From Fragilariopsis cylindrus CCMP1102 (taxonomy: Eukaryota > Bacillariophyta > Bacillariophyceae > Bacillariales > Bacillariaceae), in contig FMBT01000337.1 in the NCBI GenBank assembly GCA_900095095.1, forward strand, positions 62,001 through 126,000: a stretch of 64,000 nucleotides of DNA, in the 5' to 3' direction. Both the position numbers and the translations under genes were made by a program. This document shows positions 41,956-53,789 of the stretch, piece after piece; the stretch's first letter is position 1, and the number at the start of each line of letters is the position of its first letter. The notes under the pieces are model-generated. The model worked only from the letters and a program-made list of their open reading frames with translations. It did not search any database and had not been told where the DNA came from.

Positions 41956-42850
41956 CATTTGGAAAGAAGAAGGATCCTGTTCCTGTTGAATCTGCTAATG
42001 TAGTATCAACTGTGGTTGGATTTTCTGGTATTGTTTCTAGTGTTGGTTTATAGAGTTATCTATTGCTCAAGGAATGACATTGTAACCTGTTGTTAATAGT
42101 TTCTCTTCTATTATTAATTACTTTTGCTATTATATTTCAATTATTTTGTCATGCCTCAAACCTCTTCATGGTCTAAGGTGTAAGTTGCTGATGGATCCAT
42201 TCATGGTATTTGTTGCTGTTTTGTCCTGTCTTTTCCTGTATCTTTGCTGTATAAACAGGTCAGACTGGTATGTTTGATGTCATACCCGCAAGTCCAACAG
42301 TAGTTGTAATTTTCCCATTTTTGGCTTGTATGCCATTTTCCATTGTTGGGGGAACTCCCCCCCCCCTGCTTTCTTGTTGTTCCACCTCTGGTTCCTCCAC
42401 TTTCAAGTAATTTGATTCTGTCAGTTAGTGCTTTGATTGTTGCTGCAGTGGAATCCTATCAGGTTATGTTGTGGTTGTGGATGTTTTACCAGTAACACAG
42501 TATATATATAGTCTTACTTGTTGTTTTTCTAATTGTACAATTTTGTCAGTTGCTTCTACTGTTGCTTGTGCAGGAATTTGTTGGTTCTCTTTGTTTTGAT
42601 TGACCTGTTCTTTTACTGCATTATCAATTCCAATTGCTTTCAATGTTCCTGTGTCACTTTTGTTTCCATTTATGATTGCCTTTGTAAAGTGGGATTTGAA
42701 TTTCTTTCAAGTTTTCTCTACTCTGGCTAGTTTTTTTCAAGCTTTGATGTCTGATGGTGTCAATCTGTAGTTGGATGTTCTCTTCAATGATTGATGAACA
42801 CACAACTAAATTTAACAGCTTTTCAGCTATGGCCTGATATTGGGGCACTA
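41278..42850 (-). mobile_element. decayed Ty1/copia element
   Basis: Read on the minus strand, fragments appear in copia order. A gag-like piece lies at about 42650-42850. A zinc-knuckle region (YNYCWTCGYDIKHTSLTC) follows at about 42270-42330, and a segment typical of the region just before copia reverse transcriptase (GNMLEYRHLI, SIANEFSRTMEGVG) lies at 41278-41466. The knuckle and RT-side pieces are much closer than in a full element, so a large internal part is missing. It is clearly broken in many places and old. I could not place LTRs; remnants may reach about 43.1 kb. A GTT repeat lies at about 41924-41954. Confidence 0.7.
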
Positions 42851-43468
42851 TTTTGAGGTCTTTTTGCTAGAAGAAATAATGTGGAAAACAACAAATTCCA
42901 CTCATTTCAAATTAAAAATTGCAATTGGTCAAATTGGTTGACACCGGCTGCGGGAAGAAGGCAAAGCAAGAAAGATATCTATTTGAAGTGACTGAAAGGC
43001 CAGAATTGAATAACAAACAACAATTCAAATGTTTTCCTTCTGGTGCAGGAGCGGAGGAACAGGGAACAGCAGAGTCATAAAAAAATATTGAATTCATTAC
43101 AAAATCAATGGTAATAGCTGTTTCAGCATCATTGTTGACGGGATCTCAATACTCCTGCTATGCTATGCTGTCAGTATCAATTTTAAAGCAAGCTTATGCA
43201 ATATGGAAACCTTTAAAAGGAACAGGTGGTCAATCATTCACTGGAAGATAGGATCTTGATAAGAGGCAACAATAATAGAGGAGATTGAATGAGGACTAAC
43301 TTACTTGTAGCAATGCGTTGTGTTGTCAGTTGTAACGTGACTAAATTCATTCACGCGAAATGATCGATGATCAAATACGGTAACAACATAAACACATAAA
43401 AACAACAAGAAGTACAACAGACAATAGACATATGTGTTAGGACATAGTCTGTGTATTAATCATCAAAT
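42851..43468. promoter_or_regulatory. upstream region of VPS52
   Basis: The left part may still belong to the decayed copia element. The right 200 bp should carry the VPS52 promoter. No defined motif is recognised. Confidence 0.4.
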
Positions 43469-45930
43469 ATGACGACCGCCGCGACCGCAGAATCAGATTT
43501 AACAGTAGCACCAGCATCAGGAGAAACTTTCCCTCTTTTGCCATCGACATTACTACAAGAATCATCGTCATCGACGACGACAGCAGAACCCTTTAGCGAA
43601 GAAGAACTTTCTAATGATCTTGCTCTTTTCCTTTCGAATCCTAGCCTGAAGGCAGCCCTTGCCGATGGATCATTAGATCTCGCAAGTTACTCTTCTACCG
43701 TAGAGGGGGAGTTGGTTGAGTTAGAGACTAAATGTATTGAGGCATATAGGGAAAAGACTACGGAAATTGCAGGTCTTTGTAAAGAACTTGAAAATTGTGA
43801 TGGTATATTATTGGGCTTGCAAGAAATGTTACTTGGATTCCAGGCTGATCTAGGTGGTCTTAGTGGAGATATTCGGAAATTACAAGAAACTTCGAAACGA
43901 CTGGGAATTCAGCTTCATAACAGGAAAAACGCTGCTTTCGGGTTACGAGACTTCTTAGGAAAAATCATCCTCAGTCCGCATTTAGTTAATACAATTGTGA
44001 AGGGTCCCGTCAATGATGAATTTCAACAGGCTATTGTTCAACTATCACAACTTTATAGGGATACACACGAAGAAGAAAAACAAGACTGGTCCTGTGGAGA
44101 AGCACCGGTAGATACGGTGGCAGGAAAAGAAATGCAGGAACACATTCAACAACTCCGCCTTGTAGCAGTTTCACGAATTCGAGATTTCTTTTACAAACAA
44201 ATGACCTTACTTCGCAAACCACAAACAAATATTCGTATCCTACAATCTCATGGACTATTACATTATGCTGATTTGTACGATTTCTTAATGGATGCATCAC
44301 CTAATATTGCTCAAGAATTGTTCAAAGTTTACTACGGTTCAATGAGCAAGACTATGTATGCATTATTTCGGACTTATCAGGCACAGCTTATTCAACTCGA
44401 TGCAACTAAGCATGCGGCTTCGCGTCAAGATGTCTTGGCGGTAGAAGATGCCTACTTACGAGATTCTATTACAACAAAGGCCAAAAATCGAGTTGACGTC
44501 TTTACGCTGGGTAATCGTGCCAATGTCCTTTCCAACACTCACGAAAATCCAATTGTTGCGCACGTAGCTTCGAGTGATCATAAAACTTTCCCATATGAAC
44601 GCCTGTTGAAGAGCTGCCTACAACATTTAGTGGATGCTGTTACGAATGAACACGTCGTCTGCCTTCAATTCTTTAAGAGGGACGCATTCGAGGAACTCTT
44701 CCGGCCCACTCTACAACTGTTGTTGGAACAATTGGAAAATTATCTTTTTGAATGTTGCGACGCCCTCTGTATTTTGCTTATGATTAAGGTCACTCATCAG
44801 TTTCGACGGTCAGCTCAATCGAGGAATATTCATCAGATGGATTCATTCTTTGATCAAATTACTCATCTGTTATGGCCAAGACTCAAGACAGTAATGGAAT
44901 TGCACCTTCGATCGATCAAACAAGGCACGGCTGTGTCTCTCGGATACGTTCCTCCAAATCTTCATGCTCATTACGTTTCTCGTCGATTTGCAGAATTCAC
45001 TTGTAGTGTACTTGTGATATTACAAAAAGGGAACAAGGTACCGCCACCACTTGGGTCTCCTCGTAAAAATAGCATCGCTGGACATACTACTTCTATGACG
45101 ACAACTCCTGCTTCTCCTACTCCTCCTCCTCATCTATCGGATGGGCGGATGCAACAAGCTGCCCCTATTAAATCTAGCGCTGGAGACATGCTCCTACAAG
45201 ATCTGAACGAATTATTGGAGGAATATATTGCTCTGCTTGAACGTCTTTCAGATGAACACACGGTCAATATTAAGAAGATCGTCTTCATGATCAATAACTT
45301 AGACCAAGCAGTTTGTATCTTTCAAGAACGACGAGTTGCAGGTGGAAAAGAACTGAATCGTATCCTCGAACTTCTCATGCTGCAACGTGAGCTGTTTGTA
45401 GAAGAAGAACTACTTCATGGCTTTTCCAAAATGATAGCCTTTGTCCAGCAAACAGAGCCTAGTCTGGCTACAGGATCAGCTACTGACCAAACAGTGAATA
45501 TTCAAGTTGTAGAATCATTGGTGAGAGAATTCGCTTCTAATTGGAGATCGGGAATGGAGGCTATTAATCGAAATGTCCTAAGCTACTTTTCCAATTTTCG
45601 AAATGGTATGGAGATTCTTAAGCAATGCCTCACACAACGTAAGTTACATATACATATTGAAGTTTTTATGTATTATACAACTTTTCATAATGAATGAGAT
45701 CTTCTCTGTATTGTGATGATCTCCTTTGCTACATGTTATTCTAATACGATGTATCGTTTTTTATGTCTTTTCTATCAATATAAATTCGATATTTAGTACT
45801 TCTGTACTACACGAGATTTCAAGACGTTATTCGCAAAGTTTATAAACGACAGCCTCCCGCTTTTACCAAAGATCTCGTATCAACCACGACTATACTTTCT
45901 GAAATAAAGAAGTATGCACTAGCGATTTAA
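43469..45930 (+). CDS. VPS52: VPS52, GARP/EARP tethering complex subunit
   Basis: VPS52 is a core subunit of the GARP complex (trans-Golgi) and EARP complex (recycling endosome), which tether vesicles returning from endosomes. Two exons, 43469-45638 and 45797-45930, join in frame to 767 residues. The N-terminal coiled coil reads LASYSSTVEGELVELETKCI and LGFQADLGGLSGDIRKLQET, as in VPS52. Other matches are AVSRIRDFFYKQMTLLRKPQ, TLGNRANVLS near 353, CCDALCILLMIKVTHQFR, LLWPRLKTVMELHLRSIK and YFSNFRNGMEILKQCLTQ. The short second exon supplies LLLYYTRFQDVIRKVYKRQP and ends before a TAA. A Ser/Thr/Pro linker at about 530-570 is an insertion. Length is close to the 723-residue human protein. It converges on the Der gene with a 165-bp gap. 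Confidence 0.93.
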
Positions 45931-46095
45931 AAAATTAGAGATTTTTTCGTTTGGAAAAGAATTTTAGATACCAAAGAAAATACTTACTATGATTGATTAT
46001 GGCTTTTTAAATATCTATATTCTTTCTATAATACTTTTAGATCTTAGTCCAAAATTAATCACTGGAAACTATTTTTTTAAACTATTAGAAAGAAT

Positions 46096-48437
46096 TCATA
46101 ACTCGTGGAAGCACGAAGCTGTAGTATGAATTGTTCTATTTTTGGATTTTTTGCGACTAGTATTTTTCCAATTTTCAACACGCCGTTGAAGACGAGCTTT
46201 TCGACCACCAAGACCAAAGCCGGAGCGTTTCTTTTTATTCGCGTCGTATGGGTTCACCTTTGAACTTGTTTTCACAACTAACCGAACTGGCATACCATAC
46301 AGCTCAAATGAATCTTGAAACTGACGCGTTAGATATCGCAAGTACGGTTCTGGGAAGCTTTTCACATTCGAAAAGATAATGAAGGTCGGTGGCCGTCCTT
46401 TGGTTTGAATGATGTACTTAAGTTTTGCTCGGACACCCGCAACATAAGGCGGCTGTAATCCAGTTACAACTTCTGCGAGCCATCGATTGAGTAATCCCGT
46501 CGAGATAGTCCGAGCCCATCGGTTTCGAGCATCCAATGCTGCTGGTAAGACATGTTCGATACCTTTACCTGATATGCAACTCATAGGAACAATAGGTATA
46601 TTACGAAGTATCGGGATTCGCGATTCTATCTGTTCTCTAACGGAATTGGCAAAATCACGAGAAGTGTATGTACTAGACATTTCAATAAGGTCCATCTTGT
46701 TCGCCGCTATGACTAATGCTCGACCTTCATTTAGAACAGCATTACAGATTGCAAGTTCTTGTCTTTGAATGAATAATTCCTTCGCATCCAACACTAGCAC
46801 AGCAACTTCAGCAACTTTCATAGCTCTCAAAGCATCTGCAACAGATTGGTCCTCAATTGAATCATCATCCATTTGCATTCGCTTTGTTAATTTTCTAATT
46901 CCAGCCGTGTCTACCAATTGTACAAGCTGACCGTCCCAATCCCATTCGACAGCAATCGCGTCCCGTGTAAGACCAGGTGTCGAACCTGTCAACACACGAT
47001 CACTTTTCAAAAGTCGATTGACTAATGTTGACTTCCCGACATTCTGTCTGCCTATTATTGCTATTTGCAATGGTTTTTGGTCTCCATCCTTTCCACTATT
47101 ATTCTCAGATATTTCGTTTGCTGTTGTTGTATCAGTACTATAATTTTCCTGATTATACTTTGCTTCCTTCTCTGTCTTAAGTTTTTCAATCAAAATCGCG
47201 ATATCTGCCAAACCATCACCTTGTAATGCTGATATTGGAATTGCATTACCTAAACCTAGTCGTAAAACATCACGGAGATTTTCCATGACTATCGAATCCT
47301 CGTCATGTGCCCACGAATCCCCCTCTAACTTATTGGCTATTAGGGAGACATTTGAATGTTTGCCTAATTTTCGTAACCATCGTGCTGTGATAAGTAAATC
47401 TTGACTCACACCTATTCGTGCATCCCATAGTAATAAGACCTGACAATTTGAGAATGTATGATTGATTGGAACGAGTACAAAAGAATAATTCCGGAAGGGA
47501 GATAATGATTATTGAGGAATAGCAAAAGTCGTCAACTGCAATTGACACGCGAAACGTAGACGTTGACAAATAAATATTTGCGATCGTCATGTCAATGTCA
47601 ATGTCAATGTCAATGTCAATATCAATATCAATATCAATATCAATATCAATATCAATATCAATATCAATATCATCGTCATTGTCATTGTCAATGTCATTGT
47701 CATTGTCATTGTCATTGTCATTGTCATTGTCATTGTCATTGTCATTGTCATTGTCATTGTCATTGTCATTGTCAATGTCAATGTCAATATCAATGTCAAT
47801 GTCATCCATTCGACATCATGTTTTCATTTCATTTCATTTCATTTCATTTCATTTCGTTCAACGAACGCAGCATACGTACCAGATCACTTTTCTTTGCTGC
47901 TTCTAAAGTTTGTTCCATCATAGCACGTTCGAGAGCATGTTTTTCTGATTTCTTGCCAGCTAATGCTTGTATTCGATCCCCATCAATACCTGCTGTATCC
48001 ATCAACGTGAATTCTGTTCCACCTATTCTTCCCCAACATTCACGCCGATCTCGTGTGGTACCGGCAATAGAAGAAACAATCGCATTTCCTTTCGAGGTAT
48101 GTTTGCTCGAAATCCGTCCCTTGATACCTTCTTTTCCACCTCGGTTTGTTCTTTTGCTACTGCCTAATTTATACGCTCTGTTTCGTTCTTTACATTGTAG
48201 TCTATTGAACAGAGTACTTTTTCCTGCGTTTGGTGGACCAAGAATCGAAACGGTAAAGTTGCTATTTCGATGGTCATTGTTTTTGTTATTTTTTTTCGTA
48301 GACGACGATAGCCAATGTGTTTGAAAGTTAGGAACTGTCGTTGTCGCTATCGTCGTCGTTATCTTTGGGCAGGAAGGCAGAAATATTCTAGTTCTCACGG
48401 CAACAACATACTGCGTCGTCGATCTCATGCAAAACAT
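46096..48437 (-). CDS. der: Der/EngA double GTPase, organelle-type
   Basis: Der proteins have two GTPase domains and a KH-like domain and assist large-ribosomal-subunit assembly; in algae they serve organelle ribosomes. Exon 1 is 47880-48437 and exon 2 is 46096-47439, joining in phase at [12 protein letters not shown]; total 633 residues. Domain 1 shows [14 protein letters not shown] and DTAGI, and NKLEG as its fourth GTPase motif (Glu where Asp is usual). Domain 2 shows [22 protein letters not shown] and NKMD. The KH-like end holds [20 protein letters not shown] and [11 protein letters not shown]. The N-terminus ([20 protein letters not shown]) looks like a mitochondrial presequence; it lacks a clear bipartite plastid signal, but plastid use is not excluded. 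Domain 1 has a Lys/Gly-rich insert between its first two motifs. The intron carries a long hexanucleotide repeat. Confidence 0.92.
47591..47855. repeat. hexanucleotide and pentanucleotide repeats inside the Der intron
   Basis: From 47591 to 47804 the + strand is a run of about 35 six-base units, GTCAAT, ATCAAT and GTCATT, sorted into blocks. A second run of ATTTC units follows at about 47818-47855. Together they fill more than half of the 440-bp intron (47440-47879). Because six is a multiple of three and the units lack stops in several frames, spurious open frames run through on both strands. Confidence 0.95.
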
Positions 48438-49148
48438 TCTCACTTTCCTCTACTAGGCCCTGTTTTTTTTTTTGAAAGATCTGATATTGAAAGGATTGCA
48501 CTACGTTGATCGTTAGAAATCGCAATGGAGTATTTTCTTCTTCGACTTCTTCGGTAGAGGAGAGGAGATGATTGACTTCACATATGATATTTTTAAATTT
48601 AGTGTATTTTTAAATTCACATCATAATTTTGTTTGGCTTCGATTGATTTTACAACAACGAATCACGGCTATTTTCTCTATTAGGGACTCAGGACATCGTC
48701 TGTTCTCCTCATACGTTTCACAATAATAATATTCACGAAAAAATCATCGGTGACACGAGGACTTCAAGATACCACAAAACAAGCGACGACTACGACAAGA
48801 AATATATACCTTACTACCGTACAGTGTAGGACCTATGTCAAACAAAACAAGTGCATAGATTCATTCAACTAATCAATCACCAAACTGAGAAGTACTACCA
48901 TTAGACGAAGCAATTTCATACATCCCTTGCGTAGTGACACTTGACACTTACATAACATTGAACCAGTGCGTTGTGGCGTTGTGTGTGGTGTGGTTGTGGA
49001 TTCCCATTATTTTACCTATTATTTCTGTCATCATTCTACATCGATACCAAATACGGTTGTGTAAAAGTAGAATACAATAGGTTCACAGCACAATCACTGT
49101 AGGAGGAATATAAATTGACATTGGTTTGTAGGAACGAAGCATAAATAT
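48438..49148. promoter_or_regulatory. divergent promoter region, Der and TLC genes
   Basis: A 0.71-kb gap between divergent starts with a 13-T run at about 48462-48474. No gene or known motif is recognised. Confidence 0.5.
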
Positions 49149-51284
49149 ATGACAGAAGTGGGGGTGTCACTGGCATTGAGACGTCACAGAAGTCTTATTG
49201 GTTCTAAAAAAGATTTTGGGAAAACAAAAACGACGACGACTAACAATAATAATATAAAACTTGACAAGGAGAAACGAAAAAGACGACTGCGATCACCGTC
49301 ACCTAGATTTTCGCAACAAGATGTTGTTGGCGATGGCATCATCGACAATAATGACAAAAAGAAGCAAAAATCGAAAAAGAGGAATGATATAATATTGGAC
49401 GGTGGTGGTCCATCCTATTCATGTTGGAGAATACTCTTTGAAGGGGCGGCTCTCTATATATTCTGTATGGTCCTCCCTAATCTTTTTGGGATAATCGTTC
49501 GTTTATACCAAACATTCCTGCAAAAGGGTGGTATAATCTTCTATCAGATTATAGGATATATTTGTTCCAAGTCATGGTTAGTCGAATCACAAAGATGTCG
49601 AATGTATCTTCTAAACCTAAACAACGACGATGACATATCATCAATGAAGTCTTCTGGTTTAGCACTAGATGCTGGTATATCAGACGTTGCGATTGTTATC
49701 TTACTATCATTGTCTATGGCTATAACGCGAGTCACTCTTGTTCACTTTCTTGTTCCTAACTATCGACAACCAAAGCGGTTGGAGGCGTTAGTCCAATGTA
49801 AATCAATACACCTATTAGAATTTGCCTATTCAGGGTCGGTAACACCAACAAAGATTACGCGAATGAAGAGTTTTGCTAACGATAGCGCATTTGTTGATGG
49901 AATTCAAATGCCAAACCTTAATGGCAACGAAAGAAAATGTGTAGATGATTATGGTAATTATGAGGATGAGGATGATGTCCAAATTGCTCATAGTAACGAG
50001 GATGGTAACGATGATGCTGATGTAAACAACATAGAAATTAGACCTATGTTTCCTTCTGGATCGTCATTGTCTCATCTAGATCGAAAGAAAAGTGAAACAC
50101 AACTACACAACATCTCAACGCTGGATCACCAAAGACCAGTGAACGACCAGAATGATAACGAATGGCTGTTTGATCATGATGAGGATCATGATGAGGATCA
50201 AGGCAATACGACTGCTAATGATCATGAGACTGCTAATGATAATGATGATGCTCCATCAGTATCATTTGGTCTATTGACAAGAAATTCTGCGCAAAACCTC
50301 CAAGCATTACTTGAACAGGCATCTCCATCAGCATCTGCTATCGTAAAACAGCAGAAAGGAGAGGCGAGGAGGAGCAGTCAAAATAATTCATCCAAAAACG
50401 AACCAACAGGAGATAGAATATATGCTGCACCTAAGTACGCTACTGCAGTTTTCCGTCTTATATATTGCCTCGTTAGTTGTCTAATTGGACTTCGTTATTT
50501 TGGATCAGCCAATTTTTGGCCCCCGGCACTAGGAGGAACGGGTAACACTCGGAATTGTTGGGATCTGTCATCTGTGGGGGTTACTAATATCGTCGATTCT
50601 GATTTTGATAGTTCCAATACTGTATTGCGACGATATTATCTCATCCAGGCATCCTATCATGTTCACAGTGCAGCGTTTCACTTGTTAACGTCTATTCTCC
50701 TGTGGTTCGTTTCCAAGTCATCAAAGAACAAGCAAGAATCGTCTCCCAGATTTCTTGGATTCATTCCAATTGGAATGTTTACACTATATAATGTCCAGAT
50801 CTTCTTTCAACATATATTTTTACTCGTGTTGATTTTTGGTACGTTCCTATTCTCATCAACACGACGGTTGGGAGCGATTGCTATGGTTGCCTTTGATGCC
50901 AGTAGTCTATTCTTACATTTGTTACAGCTGGGGATCAACGCACCACATGAAACATCAAAACAAAGAAGAATCGGGGCGTGGTTTTACTCAAGCCGAAAGT
51001 CGGTTATTCTTATATTACATCGATTCCTGGTCATACCTTCATTCTGCTACGCAAGATTCTATGTATTTCCTTTCGTTGTGTGTTATTCTGCATTGGAAGA
51101 ATCACAAGATTGGTTACATCAGCTAGAGAATATGCTAATTCCAGGTACAGCTAAATTCATTCATGGATTATTTGTAATTGCATTCCTACTATTCCTTCTC
51201 CTGAATCTTACTTACTTTTGGAGATTATTAAACCATCCTCACGTTACGTATACACTTCAACAACAACAAATAAAGATAATCTAG
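49149..51284 (+). CDS. TLC-domain (LAG1/TRAM-like) multipass membrane protein
   Basis: A single-exon protein of 711 residues. Hydrophobic segments include AALYIFCMVLPNLFGIIV (about 98-115), VAIVILLSLSMAITRVTLVH (about 178-197) and a C-terminal set from about 430. The second half follows the TLC pattern: YYLIQASYHVHSAAFHLLTS, then VQIFFQHIFLLVLIFG, then AIAMVAFDASSLFLHLLQL. Ceramide synthases carry adjacent His residues (HH) in the middle motif; here only one His is visible, so ceramide synthase activity is uncertain. Residues about 235-410, between the membrane halves, are an acidic, Asn/Asp-rich loop (NYEDEDDVQIAHSNEDGNDD). The N-terminus is Lys/Arg-rich and cytosolic in character. It probably sits in the ER membrane. 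Alternatives are a TRAM- or TMEM56-like TLC protein. Confidence 0.7.
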   Translation: MTEVGVSLALRRHRSLIGSKKDFGKTKTTTTNNNNIKLDKEKRKRRLRSPSPRFSQQDVVGDGIIDNNDKKKQKSKKRNDIILDGGGPSYSCWRILFEGAALYIFCMVLPNLFGIIVRLYQTFLQKGGIIFYQIIGYICSKSWLVESQRCRMYLLNLNNDDDISSMKSSGLALDAGISDVAIVILLSLSMAITRVTLVHFLVPNYRQPKRLEALVQCKSIHLLEFAYSGSVTPTKITRMKSFANDSAFVDGIQMPNLNGNERKCVDDYGNYEDEDDVQIAHSNEDGNDDADVNNIEIRPMFPSGSSLSHLDRKKSETQLHNISTLDHQRPVNDQNDNEWLFDHDEDHDEDQGNTTANDHETANDNDDAPSVSFGLLTRNSAQNLQALLEQASPSASAIVKQQKGEARRSSQNNSSKNEPTGDRIYAAPKYATAVFRLIYCLVSCLIGLRYFGSANFWPPALGGTGNTRNCWDLSSVGVTNIVDSDFDSSNTVLRRYYLIQASYHVHSAAFHLLTSILLWFVSKSSKNKQESSPRFLGFIPIGMFTLYNVQIFFQHIFLLVLIFGTFLFSSTRRLGAIAMVAFDASSLFLHLLQLGINAPHETSKQRRIGAWFYSSRKSVILILHRFLVIPSFCYARFYVFPFVVCYSALEESQDWLHQLENMLIPGTAKFIHGLFVIAFLLFLLLNLTYFWRLLNHPHVTYTLQQQQIKII

Positions 51285-51650
51285 ATAAACTGTACCGGGT
51301 CAAACGCTAAAGATAGGAATGTGAAGGACGATTAAATATTTGAGTGTGCCATAAGAAGCATTACTAGAGGAATTCGTTAGCTAACTAATTTACATACATA
51401 TATACAATACTGTATTATAGTGTGATACAATAATGAGAATAGTTATAGTCAAATTAATGATATTTTATCTAAATAATAATTTATATATGTATGTAAATTA
51501 TAATATGTATGTATGCAGTATTTTATGTATCAATTCTTATGTAGTTCGTCATTCTCGTTCTTATTGCCATTGTCATCATCGACTGTGATGCGTGTGTTGT
51601 TCATAGAGAATATCATGTTATGTTATATTATATTATATATTCAAATATAA
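51285..51650. other. intergenic, convergent 3' regions
   Basis: A 366-bp, very AT-rich stretch with repeated TATATGTATGTA-type sequence. No gene is seen. Confidence 0.55.
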
Positions 51651-53355
51651 TTAAAAGCATTGGGTGCAACAAGAAGGTGATTTACAAGTTACAGCCTTCT
51701 TACAATCACTTGTTAATGATTTGTATTCATATTCTGACTTGTCAACAGCAGAGCATACCCCCTGGGGCATATCACCATTCAACTTGTTACCGTGTAACTC
51801 AACAACTTCTAATAATTCCAATTTATTAAGAGCTACAGGAATAGTACCAGTAAGTTCATTGTTGAACAACCAAAGACGGCGTAGTTCATTTAAATTTCCA
51901 AGTTCATCTGGAATTTTTCCTGTAAGTGTCGCATTTGCGAGAGAAAAAGATGCAAGTCCGGTCATCAAACCCATTTCAGAAGGCAAAGTACCAGTAACAT
52001 CATTGCCATCTAACCACATGGCAACTAAAGGAGAAATTTGAGTAGAAGAGTAAAAAAATTAATAAACAGAAAGACGATAGCAAAATTGTGAGAAAAAAGA
52101 ACATACTGTAAATTAATTAACCATCACCGTCAGTCAGGTAAAGATAAAAGAGGAGGAAATATAACTTACACATATTATTAAATTGTCCAACTTTTAAAAA
52201 ATCTAAATTGAATGCCATATTATTTCGACGTAGGTAACAATACGTAAGTTTATCCATTGTTGTGATCGCAGTTGGGAATGGTCCAGTAAAGTAATTCGAT
52301 TCCATTTCCAAGTGTGTTAATTTTGTCATTGCACCTAATACTGTATCATCACCACCACCACCATCTAAGTCACCTTCAAAGATGTTATAACTTAGTCGTA
52401 ATTTTTCTAAACTCGTTAATGATTTAAACTGCGGTGGCAATCCTTGATCATGAAATAAATAATTATCATCCATTAATAATGTTTTTAAATTTTTCAATGG
52501 AGTGAATGCATCAAAATCTCCATCTCTCATATGCATAATATTATCAGTAAAGTCTAATGATTCAATATTATTAGCAATAATTGAAATGTCCACAGGAATC
52601 TTACCAGATAATCGATTACGTTCAAGAAAGATGGCAGTAATGACCTTATCTTCATTACATTCCACACCCATCCAATCACAAGAATGTGCATTCGACATCC
52701 AGTTGTCGGCAACCTTCCATGCACCAGGATCTTCAACATGAACCGATGGGACCATGTTCGTGCTATAAAATAAGCAAGCAAGGAAGAATCGTTGAAGTTT
52801 TTCTGTATGTTCCATTGAATTAACGGCCTTATCTCTTGCTAGGAATATCATTGCCTGTCGTTGTGGACTATCTTCCCCGGGAGATTCATTTAGTAAAGTC
52901 TTGTCTAAATTATGACGATCATATGTATTCATAAGAGAAATCTTCAGTACAGCTAATATATCTTGATCGACAGTGCTTGCTTCAAACTTGACAGGTGGTA
53001 CACCTGTACCGAAACTATCATCGTTGTTGTTATTTCTGTTGTTCAAGGAATTCCCACCATTATTCATATTATTACTTGACTCCTTTCCAACACTACCAGC
53101 CAATACACCAATTAACACTATTAAAACAACACCACATACAGCAACTGCCCATTTATTATTACGAACTAATGCAATAACAGCAGCACGACGATATCTTGGT
53201 GATTTTTCATTTGTGTAACCTTCATCTTCAGTAGCTGGTGCCATGTTCGCTTCCGAGTTGGGATAATCACCACTATTAGTGGGAGGATAATCAGCGGAAT
53301 AATCTTCAACATCTTCTAATTGTAGGTCATTGTTATTATCGTTATCGTAGCTCAT
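51651..53355 (-). CDS. membrane-anchored leucine-rich-repeat protein (LRR receptor-like, no kinase)
   Basis: Two exons, 52170-53355 and 51651-52024, join at NNM-F-AMWLDGN to give 519 residues. The ATG at 53355 starts an acidic, Asn/Tyr-rich cytosolic segment. One membrane helix follows at about 68-90 (KWAVAVCGVVLIVLIGVLAG). The outside part begins with an LRR N-terminal cap region (CDWMGVECNEDKVITAIFLE) and continues with plant-type LRRs (NRLSGKIP, NELTGTIP, NKLNGDMP). It ends in a Cys-rich tail, CKSPSCCTQCF, which recurs in diatom proteins of this layout. No kinase domain is present, so it resembles receptor-like proteins that need a partner. Ligand unknown; cell-surface sensing or recognition is the usual suggestion for this expanded diatom family. 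Confidence 0.88.
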
Positions 53356-53780
53356 GGTGACTTGACTTTTGTTGTATTTATTTGTTTGCCTGTAAGAGAA
53401 GTTTATTTCAAAGTTTTCACGTGTTACACCCAAAGTTTCTTTTGTGAAGTAAGGAATAGAGAAGAAGGAATAAAGTTTAAAAGTAGTGGGAAAACAATGC
53501 ACAATACTTCACAAGCGAAGAGTTTTGACAAACGGCGTGGAAGATATAGCGTGGAGATAGGAATTAAATTCAAAAAACGATGTGAAAGAAAGACAGTCAC
53601 GCGTGAAAATGGAAATTCAATTCTAAGATCCAACGGATATGTAAATCTTAAAGACCGTGAAGAACACATACAAAAATTACAAAGAGTGTGAGTCGCCGAA
53701 AATCATAATATCGATTACTTACAAGAAAAATAATACACATGTATTCTTGCGAGCTAGACAAGTCACTGTCACATAAAGTA
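53356..53780. promoter_or_regulatory. upstream region of the LRR gene
   Basis: This 0.43-kb stretch should hold the LRR gene promoter. Open frames on both strands here lack any family pattern. No motif is recognised. Confidence 0.4.
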
Positions 53781-53789
53781 ACCCGTGAC

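Noticed and set aside
47330-47906. Asp/Asn/Ile or Met/Ser repeat proteins on both strands
   Set aside because: They are translations of the hexanucleotide repeat inside the Der intron. The flanking Der exons join in phase across it.
53362-53691. 109-codon + strand frame near the LRR gene start
   Set aside because: It lies antisense to the LRR 5' end and promoter and shows only a Lys/Arg-rich composition with no family pattern.
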